From Cesiribacter sp964504565 (lineage in GTDB: Bacteria > Bacteroidota > Bacteroidia > Cytophagales > Cyclobacteriaceae): a stretch of 64,000 nt of DNA. Of the stretch, positions 8,242 through 15,909 are shown piece by piece (positions within the stretch are counted from its first letter, which is position 1; every line of letters begins with the position of its first letter). The translations under genes and the position numbers were made by a program. The notes below the pieces were generated by a model. It searched no databases and was not told the origin of the DNA. It saw only the letters and a list, made by a program, of their open reading frames with translations. The stretch covers positions 1 to 64,000 of the forward strand of contig CAZDEY010000013.1 of the NCBI GenBank assembly GCA_964504565.1, given 5' to 3'.

Positions 8242-10314
8242 TTACCAAATTATCACGCGTTCATCCTCGGGCTTCCACATGGCATCCCCTTCTTCTACAT
8301 CAAAAGCATCGTAAAAGGTTTGCATGTTGGAAAGCGGACCGTTGGCCCGGTACATAGCCGGCGAGTGCGGATCGGTTTTAACCTGGGTACGAAGTGTTTC
8401 CGGGCGGTATTTCATACGCCATATAGTAGCCCAGCTTATAAAGAAACGCTGTTCCGGCGTAAACCCATCAATTTTGCCAGGGTTACCGTTTTTCTTAAGG
8501 TATAACTGAAGGCCATCGTATGCAGCGGCTACGCCACCCAGGTCACCAATATTTTCACCCAACGTAAACTGACCGCTTACAAATACGCTATCTAAAGGAG
8601 AGTATGCATCAAACTGATCTACCAGCATACCCGTGCGGCCGTAAAACATGGTTGAATCTTCGGATGTCCACCAGTTAGACAGGTTCCCCTCAGCATCAAA
8701 ACGGCTACCCTGATCATCGAATCCGTGAGAAATTTCGTGACCGATAACGGCACCAATACCGCCGTAGTTTACTGCAGCATCTGCGCGGTAATCGTAGAAC
8801 GGAGGCTGAAGAATGCCGGCCGGGAATACAATCTCGTTAAATAATGGATTGTAATAAGCGTTTACGGTTTGCGGCGTCATGCCCCATTCGGTTTTATCTA
8901 CCGGCTTGCCCAGTTTATCCAGATCTTTCTGGTAGGCAAACTTGCGGCCGGCAATCATATTACCGAAGTACGAAGCCTCATCTCCGGTCTTAACTTCCAA
9001 ATTACTGTAGTCCGTCCACTTATCCGGGTAACCAATTTTTACCGTGAAGGTGCTAAGTTTTTTAAGAGCCTTTTCCTTGGTATCGGCCGACATCCACTCT
9101 AAGTTTCTGATACGATCGCCAAAGGCCAGCTTAATATTATCAACCATTTCCATAGCTGATTCTTTAGCTTCCGGCGGAAAGGTTTTATCAACGTATAGTT
9201 TACCAATTGCTTCTCCAATTGAACCGTCGGCCGTACCCATTACGCGCTTCCAGCGAGGGCGCATTTCCTGCACATCGCGCAGGTATTTGCTATAAAAATC
9301 GAAGTCGGCCTGAACGAACTTATGGCTTAAATACGGAGAAGCGCCGTTCAGCAGGTTCCACTTCAGCATAGACTTCACCTCATCTATTGAACGGGTGGTC
9401 ACTAATTTTTCGTAAGCCTGAATATATTTTGGCTGGCTTACAATAACCGTATCAATTTTTTTAGCGCCGATACCGCTGAAGTAAGCATTCCAATTTACAG
9501 AAGGAGCTAATTTACCCAGCTCGCTAACTGCCATCTTATTATAGGTATTATAAGGGTTACGACGCTCTTCCTTGCTCAGCATACTTTGCGCCAACTCGGT
9601 TTCCATAGCCAGAATATTATTGGCTTTGGCCGGAGCATTGCTCTCACCCAGCATTTCTAGCATACGGGTTACGTGCTTCACGTATTCCTGGCGGGTTTCT
9701 ACTGATTTGGCGTCATCGTTTAGGTAATAGTCACGCTCGGGAAGACCTAAGCTGCCGCCCCAAACGTAGGCCGCCATTTCTTTACTGTTTTTTAGGTCGG
9801 GGTATACAGCTAGGCCGTAATACGTACCGCCGCCAACCTGGCCTTCCCGTTCAGCATACTTTTGTAAATCTTCCAGTGTGCTGATGGATTCAATCTGATC
9901 CAGGTAAGACTGAATAGGCTGCAGTCCTTGCTGCTCGGCTTTCAGCGAGTCCATACCTACGGCGTAAAAATTTGCTGCTTTGCGCTCGTCAGAACCTTCA
10001 GCGTATTTATCGCTGTTGGCAGCTTCTTCTAATACCCCCAGTAAAATATCCTGATTGTATTCGCGAAGCTCATTAAAGCTACCCCAACGCCCCTGGTCGC
10101 CCGGGATTTCGGTATTCTTAATCCAGGTACCGTTCACGTACATAAAAAAATCATCACCGGGGTTAACGGTAGTATCCATTAGGGCAGTATTAATTCCTAT
10201 GGGTTGGTCGTTCTCGTTGGCAACCTCGGCCGTAGATGAGGTTTTAGTACAGGAAGCCAGCATACCCAGCATAGCTCCGCCGTATAAAACCGTAGTTAAT
10301 GTGTTTTTTTTCAT
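8242..10314 (-). CDS. pepO: M13 family zinc metallopeptidase (PepO/neprilysin type) lipoprotein
   Basis: Endopeptidase of the neprilysin family acting on peptides outside the cytoplasm. I start it at the ATG at 10314 (MKKNTLTTVLYGG), giving 690 residues; an upstream ATG at 10350 adds 12 residues that spoil the signal peptide. The signal peptide ends in the lipobox LASC with Cys22, so the protein should be anchored in the periplasm or outer membrane. Zinc ligands are in GHEISHGFDDQG (HExxH at 526-530) and Glu587 of ENIGDLGG, with the NAYY and VFPAGILQPPF motifs of the family before them. It ends in a strong terminator. The single-gene transcript is separate from the trp operon. Confidence 0.93.
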   Translation of the reverse strand: MKKNTLTTVLYGGAMLGMLASCTKTSSTAEVANENDQPIGINTALMDTTVNPGDDFFMYVNGTWIKNTEIPGDQGRWGSFNELREYNQDILLGVLEEAANSDKYAEGSDERKAANFYAVGMDSLKAEQQGLQPIQSYLDQIESISTLEDLQKYAEREGQVGGGTYYGLAVYPDLKNSKEMAAYVWGGSLGLPERDYYLNDDAKSVETRQEYVKHVTRMLEMLGESNAPAKANNILAMETELAQSMLSKEERRNPYNTYNKMAVSELGKLAPSVNWNAYFSGIGAKKIDTVIVSQPKYIQAYEKLVTTRSIDEVKSMLKWNLLNGASPYLSHKFVQADFDFYSKYLRDVQEMRPRWKRVMGTADGSIGEAIGKLYVDKTFPPEAKESAMEMVDNIKLAFGDRIRNLEWMSADTKEKALKKLSTFTVKIGYPDKWTDYSNLEVKTGDEASYFGNMIAGRKFAYQKDLDKLGKPVDKTEWGMTPQTVNAYYNPLFNEIVFPAGILQPPFYDYRADAAVNYGGIGAVIGHEISHGFDDQGSRFDAEGNLSNWWTSEDSTMFYGRTGMLVDQFDAYSPLDSVFVSGQFTLGENIGDLGGVAAAYDGLQLYLKKNGNPGKIDGFTPEQRFFISWATIWRMKYRPETLRTQVKTDPHSPAMYRANGPLSNMQTFYDAFDVEEGDAMWKPEDERVIIW

Positions 10315-10338
10315 ATCAGATAATAAATCCTCTTGGTA

Positions 10339-10346
10339 CAAATATA
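10339..10346 (-). promoter_or_regulatory. -7 element of the M13 peptidase gene
   Basis: TATATTTG on the minus strand, 25 bases before the chosen ATG. No clear -33 TTG is seen at the right distance, so only half of the promoter is supported. Confidence 0.35.
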
Positions 10347-10425
10347 CCAAGGCAAAGATTTATTCGTAAATTAATGGGAATTATTACACGAAGGGAACAG
10401 ACAGCACTAAACAAACCAAAATAGT

Positions 10426-10938
10426 ATGGCGAAAGCATCTGTATATTTGATAAACGGTATAAGAAAAGCAGCTAAAAGCATACGAATTGGCCAAGCCTAC
10501 CAGTGGGGGCATATGGGCAGCTGCAACTGCGGCCACCTGGCGCAGGCCATCACCCGAAAAACCAAAGCTGAAATTCACGCCCGGGCGCTCCGGACCCGCA
10601 GTGGCGACTGGAGCGAGCAACTAAACGATTACTGCCCTACCAGCGGCCTGCCTATGGACGAGGTAATTGATGAAATGCTGGCCGCCGGTTTAACCCGTAC
10701 AGATTTAGCCCATCTGGAACGCCTGAGCGACCCAGCAATTCTTAAAGCAATAGATCCGGTTCAGCTTCCACTTAAACATAACCGGCGCGATGATGCCGTT
10801 TTATATTTAGAAACGTGGGCGGACCTTTTAGAAGTAGACCTGAGTGTAAAACAGTCTATTGATCTGGTTTTGAGCGCAAACAAGCTGGAACGTAATACAA
10901 TTTCGGAGAAAGTTTTTGCTGAGCTTGAATTAACGTAA
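10426..10938 (+). CDS. Conserved-looking protein of unknown function
   Basis: I do not recognise the family. The 170-residue soluble protein has a short N-terminal helix, then a segment rich in conserved-type residues, QAYQWGHMGSCNCGH, with two cysteines and two histidines in nine residues, followed by DYCPTSGLP with a third cysteine. These could bind a metal or iron-sulphur centre. The C-terminal half is acidic and helical. It has no signal peptide or membrane segment. It runs divergently from the M13 peptidase gene, and its last codons contain the promoter of the SRP RNA gene. Codon use matches its neighbours. Confidence 0.7.
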   Translation: MAKASVYLINGIRKAAKSIRIGQAYQWGHMGSCNCGHLAQAITRKTKAEIHARALRTRSGDWSEQLNDYCPTSGLPMDEVIDEMLAAGLTRTDLAHLERLSDPAILKAIDPVQLPLKHNRRDDAVLYLETWADLLEVDLSVKQSIDLVLSANKLERNTISEKVFAELELT

Positions 10939-10956
10939 GCTTTTGTATTATCTTTG
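10925..10956 (+). promoter_or_regulatory. Promoter of the SRP RNA gene
   Basis: TTG (10925-10927), 21 bases, TATCTTTG (10949-10956), a good fit to the Bacteroidota consensus. Predicted start near 10961, the first base of the RNA stem. The -33 box lies inside the end of the upstream gene. Confidence 0.75.
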
Positions 10957-10960
10957 CATT

Positions 10961-11058
10961 GGCGAATCGGCACGACCAGCTCCTGCTGAACTCCCCCAGG
11001 GCCGGAAGGCAGCAAGGGTAGGCGGTTGTAGCGGTGCGATGTTCGATTTGCCTTTTTT
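10961..11058 (+). ncRNA. ffs: Signal recognition particle RNA (bacterial small, 4.5S type)
   Basis: RNA scaffold for Ffh in co-translational targeting to the membrane. The conserved apical part is seen as CCAGGGCCGGAAGGCAGCAA near 10995-11014, holding the GGAA tetraloop and the asymmetric loop AGCA bound by Ffh. The ends pair as GGCGAATCG (10961-10969) with CGATTTGCC (11044-11052), followed by a seven-base T-run (11053-11059) that would end transcription. A consensus promoter sits exactly upstream. Length near 98 nucleotides is normal for the short bacterial form. Confidence 0.93.
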
Positions 11059-11203
11059 TATGCCCTTTCGGGTAAGCTACCCCCCCTTCCAGACTACCTT
11101 TTCAATTATTTCTCTATTACTTTCCGGCTAACGCTATCCAGGGTTTTACAAATGCCGGGCATTCATTAGCTTTGGGTCAGGTAAAACACACACCCCACAA
11201 CAC

Positions 11204-11860
11204 ATGAAATTCTTTATTGATACGGCCAATCTTAGCGAAATTAAAGAAGCTTACGACCTTGGCGTACTAGACGGCGTAACCACCAATCCTAGCCTAATGG
11301 CTAAAGAAGGCATTCGGGGCGAGCAGAACGTACGCAATCACTATAAGGCTATCTGCGATATTGTTGATGACAATGTAAGTGCCGAAGTTATTGCTACGGA
11401 CTTTGACGGTATAATGGCGGAAGGGCGCGAACTGGCTAAAATTGACGATAAAATTGTAGTTAAAGTTCCGATGATTAAGGATGGGGTAAAAGCCATTAAA
11501 GCATTTACCGAAGAAGGTATCCGCACCAACTGTACCCTTATTTTCTCGGCCGGGCAAGCCCTATTGGCTGCCAAAGCGGGCGCCAGTTACGTATCGCCCT
11601 TCATTGGCCGCCTGGATGATATTGCTACCGATGGACTTAACCTAATTGAGCAGATTGTCCAGATTTACCAGAACTACGACTACGAAACCGAAATTCTGGC
11701 CGCCTCGGTACGCCACACTATGCACCTGATTCAGTGCGCCGAAATTGGGGCCGATGTAGTAACCTGTCCGCTTAATGTGATTACCAGCCTGCTGAACCAC
11801 CCGCTAACCACCAGCGGCCTGGAGAAGTTTTTAGCCGACCATAAGAAGAACAACGGATAA
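11204..11860 (+). CDS. fsa: Transaldolase / fructose-6-phosphate aldolase family protein
   Basis: Class I aldolase of the small TalC/Fsa subfamily. The 218-residue TIM barrel starts MKFFIDTANL and shows GVTTNPSLM (24-32), the Schiff-base lysine in IVVKVPM (Lys87), TLIFSAGQALLAAKAGA and SPFIGRLDD. Sequence alone cannot separate transaldolase (pentose phosphate pathway) from fructose-6-phosphate aldolase. A TAGCTTTG box at 11167-11174 may be its -7 element, though no -33 TTG is seen. It appears to be a single-gene transcript, followed by a repeat element. Confidence 0.9.
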   Translation: MKFFIDTANLSEIKEAYDLGVLDGVTTNPSLMAKEGIRGEQNVRNHYKAICDIVDDNVSAEVIATDFDGIMAEGRELAKIDDKIVVKVPMIKDGVKAIKAFTEEGIRTNCTLIFSAGQALLAAKAGASYVSPFIGRLDDIATDGLNLIEQIVQIYQNYDYETEILAASVRHTMHLIQCAEIGADVVTCPLNVITSLLNHPLTTSGLEKFLADHKKNNG

Positions 11861-11862
11861 TT

Positions 11863-12000
11863 AGTCGTGAGTCATGAGTCTTGAGTCATGAGTGCGATAT
11901 CCTTTTGGTAGATTATCAGTAAAGCCGGAAGCCCTATTTAGGGTCTACTGGCTTTAGTTTTACGAAAAATCTCAAGACTCAAGACTTGAGACTCATGACT
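11863..12000. repeat. Intergenic heptad repeat with inverted arms
   Basis: The left arm (11863-11894) is built of heptads of type GAGTCAT and GAGTCTT; the right arm (11971-12000) carries the same heptads inverted (CTCAAGACTCAAGACTTGAG and ACTCATGACT). The arms can form an imperfect long stem. The interior holds nested palindromes, TAAAGCC with GGCTTTA and CCCTA with TAGGG (about 11920-11960). A second element of the same kind lies at 55803-55887. It separates the aldolase gene from the next small gene. Confidence 0.75.
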
Positions 12001-12005
12001 ATTAA

Positions 12006-12209
12006 ATGTATATCATAAAAGTTAAAGGCAAGGCTAAGATTCCGGATTATATTCAGTTGCGGGATGATAACTTTGTGCTGGTTGCCTATTTTAGGGCGGA
12101 CCGGCCCTTAGCCAAGCTGGAAAAATACGGCCTGGAAGGTAAAGAACAGGAGCTTGGCCGGCTAATTGAAGAATTGCCCTTCGGTAAACTACAGAAATTG
12201 GATTTATAA
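12006..12209 (+). CDS. Small conserved-looking protein preceding an FtsE-like gene
   Basis: A 67-residue protein, MYIIKVKGKAKIPDYIQL at the start, with a beta-rich N-terminal part and a charged helical C-terminal part. I do not recognise a named family. Its stop (12207-12209) is followed one base later by the ATG of the ABC ATPase gene, which argues that both are translated from one message and act together. The start lies directly at the edge of the heptad repeat, so its promoter must be in or before that repeat. Confidence 0.65.
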   Translation: MYIIKVKGKAKIPDYIQLRDDNFVLVAYFRADRPLAKLEKYGLEGKEQELGRLIEELPFGKLQKLDL

Positions 12210-12210
12210 T

Positions 12211-12921
12211 ATGGCTTTCACTAACGAACCTATTCTGCAAATGCGCAATGCCGCCATATTTCAGGGCGGGCATTCGGTATTGGAAGATGTTTCGTTTACG
12301 ATGGCTAAGGGAGAATTTGTATATCTTATTGGCCGAACCGGTAGTGGCAAAAGTTCCTTGCTAAAAACCCTCTACGCTGATTTGCCCCTACCTTTAGGGG
12401 AGGCCCAGGTTGCCGGGTATAATCTTCAGAAACTCAAGCGGAAGGATGTTCCCTACTTGCGCCGAAAGCTGGGTATTATCTTTCAGGATTTTCAGTTGTT
12501 TTTTGACCGCAGTGTGGCCGAGAATTTATTCTTTGTGATGCGCGCAACCGGTTGGAAGGATAAGGGTAAAATGAAACGCCGTCTCAGTGAGGTGCTTATG
12601 CAGGTTGGCCTGGACGCAGCAGCTACAAAAATGCCCCACCAACTCAGCGGCGGCGAACAGCAGCGCGTAGTAATAGCTCGTTCCTTAATAAATGAACCTC
12701 TAATGCTGGTAGCCGACGAACCCACCGGTAATCTGGACCCAGACGTATCGGAGGGAATTTTTAGGCTGTTTCAGGAAATTAATAACAGCGGTACGGCCGT
12801 ACTAATGGCAACGCACAACCACCGCTTGCTAAAAGACCATCCCGGTCGGGTATTGAAGTGTGAAAAGCGTAAGCTCCTAGATAGTGTGCGGGATGTGTTT
12901 GATTATAGGAGTGAGTTTTAA
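12211..12921 (+). CDS. ftsE: Cell-division-type ABC transporter ATP-binding protein FtsE
   Basis: ATPase that with FtsX regulates peptidoglycan hydrolases at the septum. I take the ATG at 12211 (MAFTNEPIL, 236 residues); a longer frame from 12166 overlaps the previous gene. Walker A is GRTGSGKSS (41-49), the Q-loop IIFQDFQLFFDRSV, the signature LSGGEQQRVV near 147 and Walker B LMLVADEPTGNLD near 165. FtsE-type features are the FDRSVAENLFF segment and short length. FtsX is not in the window. A lipoprotein-export or other small ABC ATPase is a less likely alternative. Confidence 0.88.
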   Translation: MAFTNEPILQMRNAAIFQGGHSVLEDVSFTMAKGEFVYLIGRTGSGKSSLLKTLYADLPLPLGEAQVAGYNLQKLKRKDVPYLRRKLGIIFQDFQLFFDRSVAENLFFVMRATGWKDKGKMKRRLSEVLMQVGLDAAATKMPHQLSGGEQQRVVIARSLINEPLMLVADEPTGNLDPDVSEGIFRLFQEINNSGTAVLMATHNHRLLKDHPGRVLKCEKRKLLDSVRDVFDYRSEF

Positions 12922-13364
12922 GGAATAGGTTAATAATTGTATTGAATAACGATTTCACTGCCGCACTTTTGTAAAGCGTGGCTATTTTTTAAAGGCTACA
13001 GAGGGATTTTCCAATCTTGAATGATATTCTGGCTAAACCGAGTAAACACAAAATTTCACACACTTTATAAAAGTGCGCGAATTATAACGAGCTGTAATAA
13101 CTTAATCGGAGTTATATTTTAATAAACAGGCTATTATTACTTTGATTTATATTTGATTTTCTGCAGATATGTATCATGCAAGAATTCAATATATACCTTC
13201 TTCAGACTATGCTAAGTTATATTAACTATGCTGTCTGGCTTACTGTAGCCTTACTAAAAATCCAACTAGTTGTAAATAAATATAAAGCATTCGCCAATAG
13301 CGATTACAAGACTGAGGGTTCATCAAAGATTTAATTAATGAATAAAGACAGCCTGATGCTAAGC
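12922..13364. other. AT-rich intergenic region
   Basis: Base composition is clearly more AT-rich than in the flanking housekeeping genes. It contains one possible small gene (13176-13334) and a nine-base inverted repeat, CGCACTTTT at 12962-12970 and AAAAGTGCG at 13069-13077. I see no RNA gene or terminator with confidence. Confidence 0.5.
13176..13334 (+). CDS. Possible small membrane protein
   Basis: A 52-codon frame starting MQEFNIYLLQTMLSYIN. Residues about 13-35 are hydrophobic (YAVWLTVALLKIQLVV), enough for one membrane span, followed by a charged tail YKAFANSDYKTEGSSKI. No homologue is recognised and no promoter or ribosome site is clear. Chance ORFs of this length occur in AT-rich DNA, so this is tentative. 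Confidence 0.3.
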   Translation: MQEFNIYLLQTMLSYINYAVWLTVALLKIQLVVNKYKAFANSDYKTEGSSKI

Positions 13365-13904
13365 TTATTTAACAGATATTTCATTGCCTATTTTCTTTAA
13401 CACACTCACTACGATTTTTTCAACTTGGATATAATTTCTTGATTGAGCATGACACTTAATTTTAGCCTCATAACTATAAATTTTTAATTGGTTAGATGTA
13501 GTGCTAAAGACAGCTTCTTTAATTTCCTCAAATTTGATTTCTGTAGTTTTCCCTGAAGCAGTCCTTTGGATAAAGCAATCGGGTAATATCCAAAGTTGAT
13601 TTATTTTATATTGCCAAACTAGGTAAACCCCTAAGCCTATGAATATCAAAAATCCTACAAAGGGTATTATTAAATCCGATATGCTGATTATTTGTTTATT
13701 AACTATCTGCCGTATAGCTGCTGACAAGCATATTGAGAAAAATATGAGATCCGCGTAGCCAACGTATTTCGCAAGCTTGAACACTTTAACAATTTGAGCA
13801 TTCTTAGGTGGTTGACTCAATTTGGTTTCCCAACGATTCAAATAAAACCTAAAAAGATATACAATTGCTATACCGATAGTGATATCTAATAACGCTTCTT
13901 TCAA
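13365..13904 (-). CDS. Membrane protein with PH-like C-terminal region
   Basis: A 179-residue protein with three likely membrane spans (about residues 5-20, 48-65, 78-97) and a soluble C-terminal beta-rich region (about 105-175) ending in a helix, VEKIVVSVLKKIG. The pattern of short strands followed by a helix resembles bacterial PH-like domains, but I cannot name a family. The only available start in frame is TTG at 13904, because a stop codon lies just upstream and no early ATG exists. It follows cca by about 20 bases on the same strand. Its AT-rich composition differs from cca, which suggests later acquisition. Confidence 0.6.
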   Translation of the reverse strand: MKEALLDITIGIAIVYLFRFYLNRWETKLSQPPKNAQIVKVFKLAKYVGYADLIFFSICLSAAIRQIVNKQIISISDLIIPFVGFLIFIGLGVYLVWQYKINQLWILPDCFIQRTASGKTTEIKFEEIKEAVFSTTSNQLKIYSYEAKIKCHAQSRNYIQVEKIVVSVLKKIGNEISVK

Positions 13905-13925
13905 TTGGCTAGCATGCTAATTACG

Positions 13926-15338
13926 TTATTTGGACAACCCCTTCTCCTTACCAATCTTCAACATCAACTTCCACGCAGCCTCCCGATCATTAGGTATAGT
14001 TCCCTCCAGAATTGCTTCTTTGATTTCTTCCTTGATCTCTCCTACTACTTTGGACGGTTTCAGTTGGAAATGCTTCATTATTTCTTCGCCGCTGATGGGG
14101 GGCTGAAAGTTGCGGACCTGGTCTTTTTCTTCTACCTGACCCATTTTTTTTTCAACCAGATCGAAGTTGCGCAGGTAGCGTTGCACTTTATTTCCATCCT
14201 TTGAGGTTATATCCGCCCGGCAAAGCTTCATCAGCGCGTCAATATCATCACCGGCCTCAAACAACAAACGGCGCAGGGCTGAATCGGTAACCGTGTCCTT
14301 CACTAAGGCAATCGGTCGTAAGTGCAGGCGGACCAGCTTTTGCACAAACTTCATCTTCGCATCCATAGGCAACTTCAGACGCCGGAAAATACCGGGCGTC
14401 ATGCGGGCGCCTTTATCCTCGTGGCCGTGGAACGTCCAGCCGGCTTTGGGGTGATAGCGTTTGGTGGGTGGCTTGGCGATATCGTGCAGAATAGCGGCCC
14501 AGCGCAGCCAAAGGTCATCCGTAACCTGGCTTACGTTATCCAGTACCTGAAGGGTATGGTAAAAATTATCTTTGTGGGCGTGTTTACCTCGCTTTTCTAC
14601 CCCGTGCAGGGCAATCATTTCCGGAAAGAATTGCTGCAGCAGGTTGGCGTGGAATAGCAGCTTAAAGCCGTAGGAAGGAACCGGCGATAGAATTATTTTA
14701 TTCAACTCATCGGTTATGCGCTCCTGGGAGATTATCTCCAGCCGCTCGGCATGGTCCTGAATAGCCAGAAAAGTACTGTGCTCAATATCGAAATTTAACT
14801 GGCTGGCAAAGCGTACCGCCCGCATCATCCGCAAGGGATCATCCGAAAAGGTAATTGCCGGCTCCAAGGGCGTACGAATGGTCTTTTTCTGCAGATCGTC
14901 AACTCCGCCAAAGGGATCAATTAGATCGCCTATATTTTGTTTATTAAGGCTGATTGCTAATGCATTAATTGTAAAATCGCGGCGGTTTTGGTCATCGGCC
15001 AGGGTGCCGTCTTCAACTATGGGTTTGCGGCTATCGCGGCGGTAGCTTTCTTTACGGGCACCCACAAATTCAACTTCCCAATCCCCTACCTTCAGCATGG
15101 CTGTGCCAAAGTTTTTAAATACGTTAACCGGGCTGTTTACTTCTTTTCCCAAGGCCTGGGCCAGGGCTATACCGCTGCCTACACAAACAATATCAATATC
15201 TTTAGAGGGGCGGTTCAGTAACAAGTCCCGCACAAAGCCTCCTATAACGTAAGCTTCAACCCCCTGCTGCTGAGCCACTTCAGCTACTTTGGTCAGAATA
15301 GGATTTTGCCTTACTAAATCCGAAAAATTTTCTGACAT
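13926..15338 (-). CDS. cca: CCA tRNA nucleotidyltransferase with HD domain
   Basis: Adds or repairs the 3' CCA end of tRNAs. The 470-residue protein has the class II nucleotidyltransferase motif VIGGFVRDLLL (31-41) with the metal-binding DIDIV (47-51), then RRDFTINALA, DPLRMMRAVRFA and ERI motifs, and an HD phosphohydrolase-like domain with LHDIAKPPT near residue 285. A poly(A) polymerase role is possible for this family but HD-containing enzymes of this length are usually CCA-adding. Its start overlaps the stop of the upstream unknown gene by one base. Confidence 0.92.
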   Translation of the reverse strand: MSENFSDLVRQNPILTKVAEVAQQQGVEAYVIGGFVRDLLLNRPSKDIDIVCVGSGIALAQALGKEVNSPVNVFKNFGTAMLKVGDWEVEFVGARKESYRRDSRKPIVEDGTLADDQNRRDFTINALAISLNKQNIGDLIDPFGGVDDLQKKTIRTPLEPAITFSDDPLRMMRAVRFASQLNFDIEHSTFLAIQDHAERLEIISQERITDELNKIILSPVPSYGFKLLFHANLLQQFFPEMIALHGVEKRGKHAHKDNFYHTLQVLDNVSQVTDDLWLRWAAILHDIAKPPTKRYHPKAGWTFHGHEDKGARMTPGIFRRLKLPMDAKMKFVQKLVRLHLRPIALVKDTVTDSALRRLLFEAGDDIDALMKLCRADITSKDGNKVQRYLRNFDLVEKKMGQVEEKDQVRNFQPPISGEEIMKHFQLKPSKVVGEIKEEIKEAILEGTIPNDREAAWKLMLKIGKEKGLSK

Positions 15339-15820
15339 TACTGAAGAACTTTGATTTGACTATCGGCACCTAACCAAAACTTACGCTCCGGGTCAAGTTT
15401 CTTGTTTCCGTTAACTTCTAAATCAGGCGTTACCGATTCCAGTTCATCCATATCTACCGGCTGGCACCAAAGCATACCCCGGTTTTGTTGCAGCGGACGA
15501 TTCAGTTCTTCCACTTTGTTAAGCATAACCGCCAAACGCCCGTTCTGAGCTAAGTGCTGCCACTGCGGTTTTATTGAATCAAATTCTATTACCAGCCGCT
15601 TTTCGCTGTCTTCCATTATATCCCAGGCCAGGTCGGGTATGGGGCTAATAAAATCGTGGAGTTTCTCCAGACGATCAACTAGTATATAGCCTGGATATTC
15701 GGAATTTAGTTGTTCAGTAAGTACCGAAAGTTGCTCCGGATTGGTTAGCCCTATTAGTACCCAATATTCTGCTTTGGCCTGGTAGCTGATTAGGGTAATA
15801 GAATTAGTTGTATTCTTCAC
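15338..15820 (-). CDS. Protein of unknown function upstream of cca
   Basis: A 160-residue soluble acidic protein with no motif I can name. The first codon is GTG at 15820; no ATG occurs nearby in frame. A TACCTTTG box (15825-15832) lies four bases before the GTG, so the transcript may begin at or within the start codon, giving a leaderless message. It shares one base with cca, which implies co-expression. The sequence has a conserved-looking tail, FWLGADSQIKVLQ. Confidence 0.65.
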   Translation of the reverse strand: MKNTTNSITLISYQAKAEYWVLIGLTNPEQLSVLTEQLNSEYPGYILVDRLEKLHDFISPIPDLAWDIMEDSEKRLVIEFDSIKPQWQHLAQNGRLAVMLNKVEELNRPLQQNRGMLWCQPVDMDELESVTPDLEVNGNKKLDPERKFWLGADSQIKVLQ

Positions 15821-15824
15821 GCCG

Positions 15825-15832
15825 CAAAGGTA
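15825..15832 (-). promoter_or_regulatory. -7 element before the unknown gene and cca
   Basis: TACCTTTG on the minus strand, four bases from the GTG start. No -33 TTG is visible at 19-21 bases. Confidence 0.45.
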
Positions 15833-15843
15833 GTTAAAAATAC

Positions 15844-15881
15844 AAAAAAGTAGCGCCGCGCTGGCCCGGCTGAAGCCGGGC
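15844..15881 (-). terminator. Terminator after porP/sprF
   Basis: On the minus strand GCCCGGC-TTCA-GCCGGGC (15881-15864) and then a short AGCG-CGG-CGCT hairpin run into six T residues (15849-15844). It lies about 30 bases past the PorP/SprF stop. Confidence 0.55.
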
Positions 15882-15909
15882 TATATACTACATTAAAATG
15901 CGATTGTAA

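Noticed and set aside
10943..11131. Short ORF over the SRP RNA
   Set aside because: It overlaps a well-supported RNA gene and its terminator and has no coding features.
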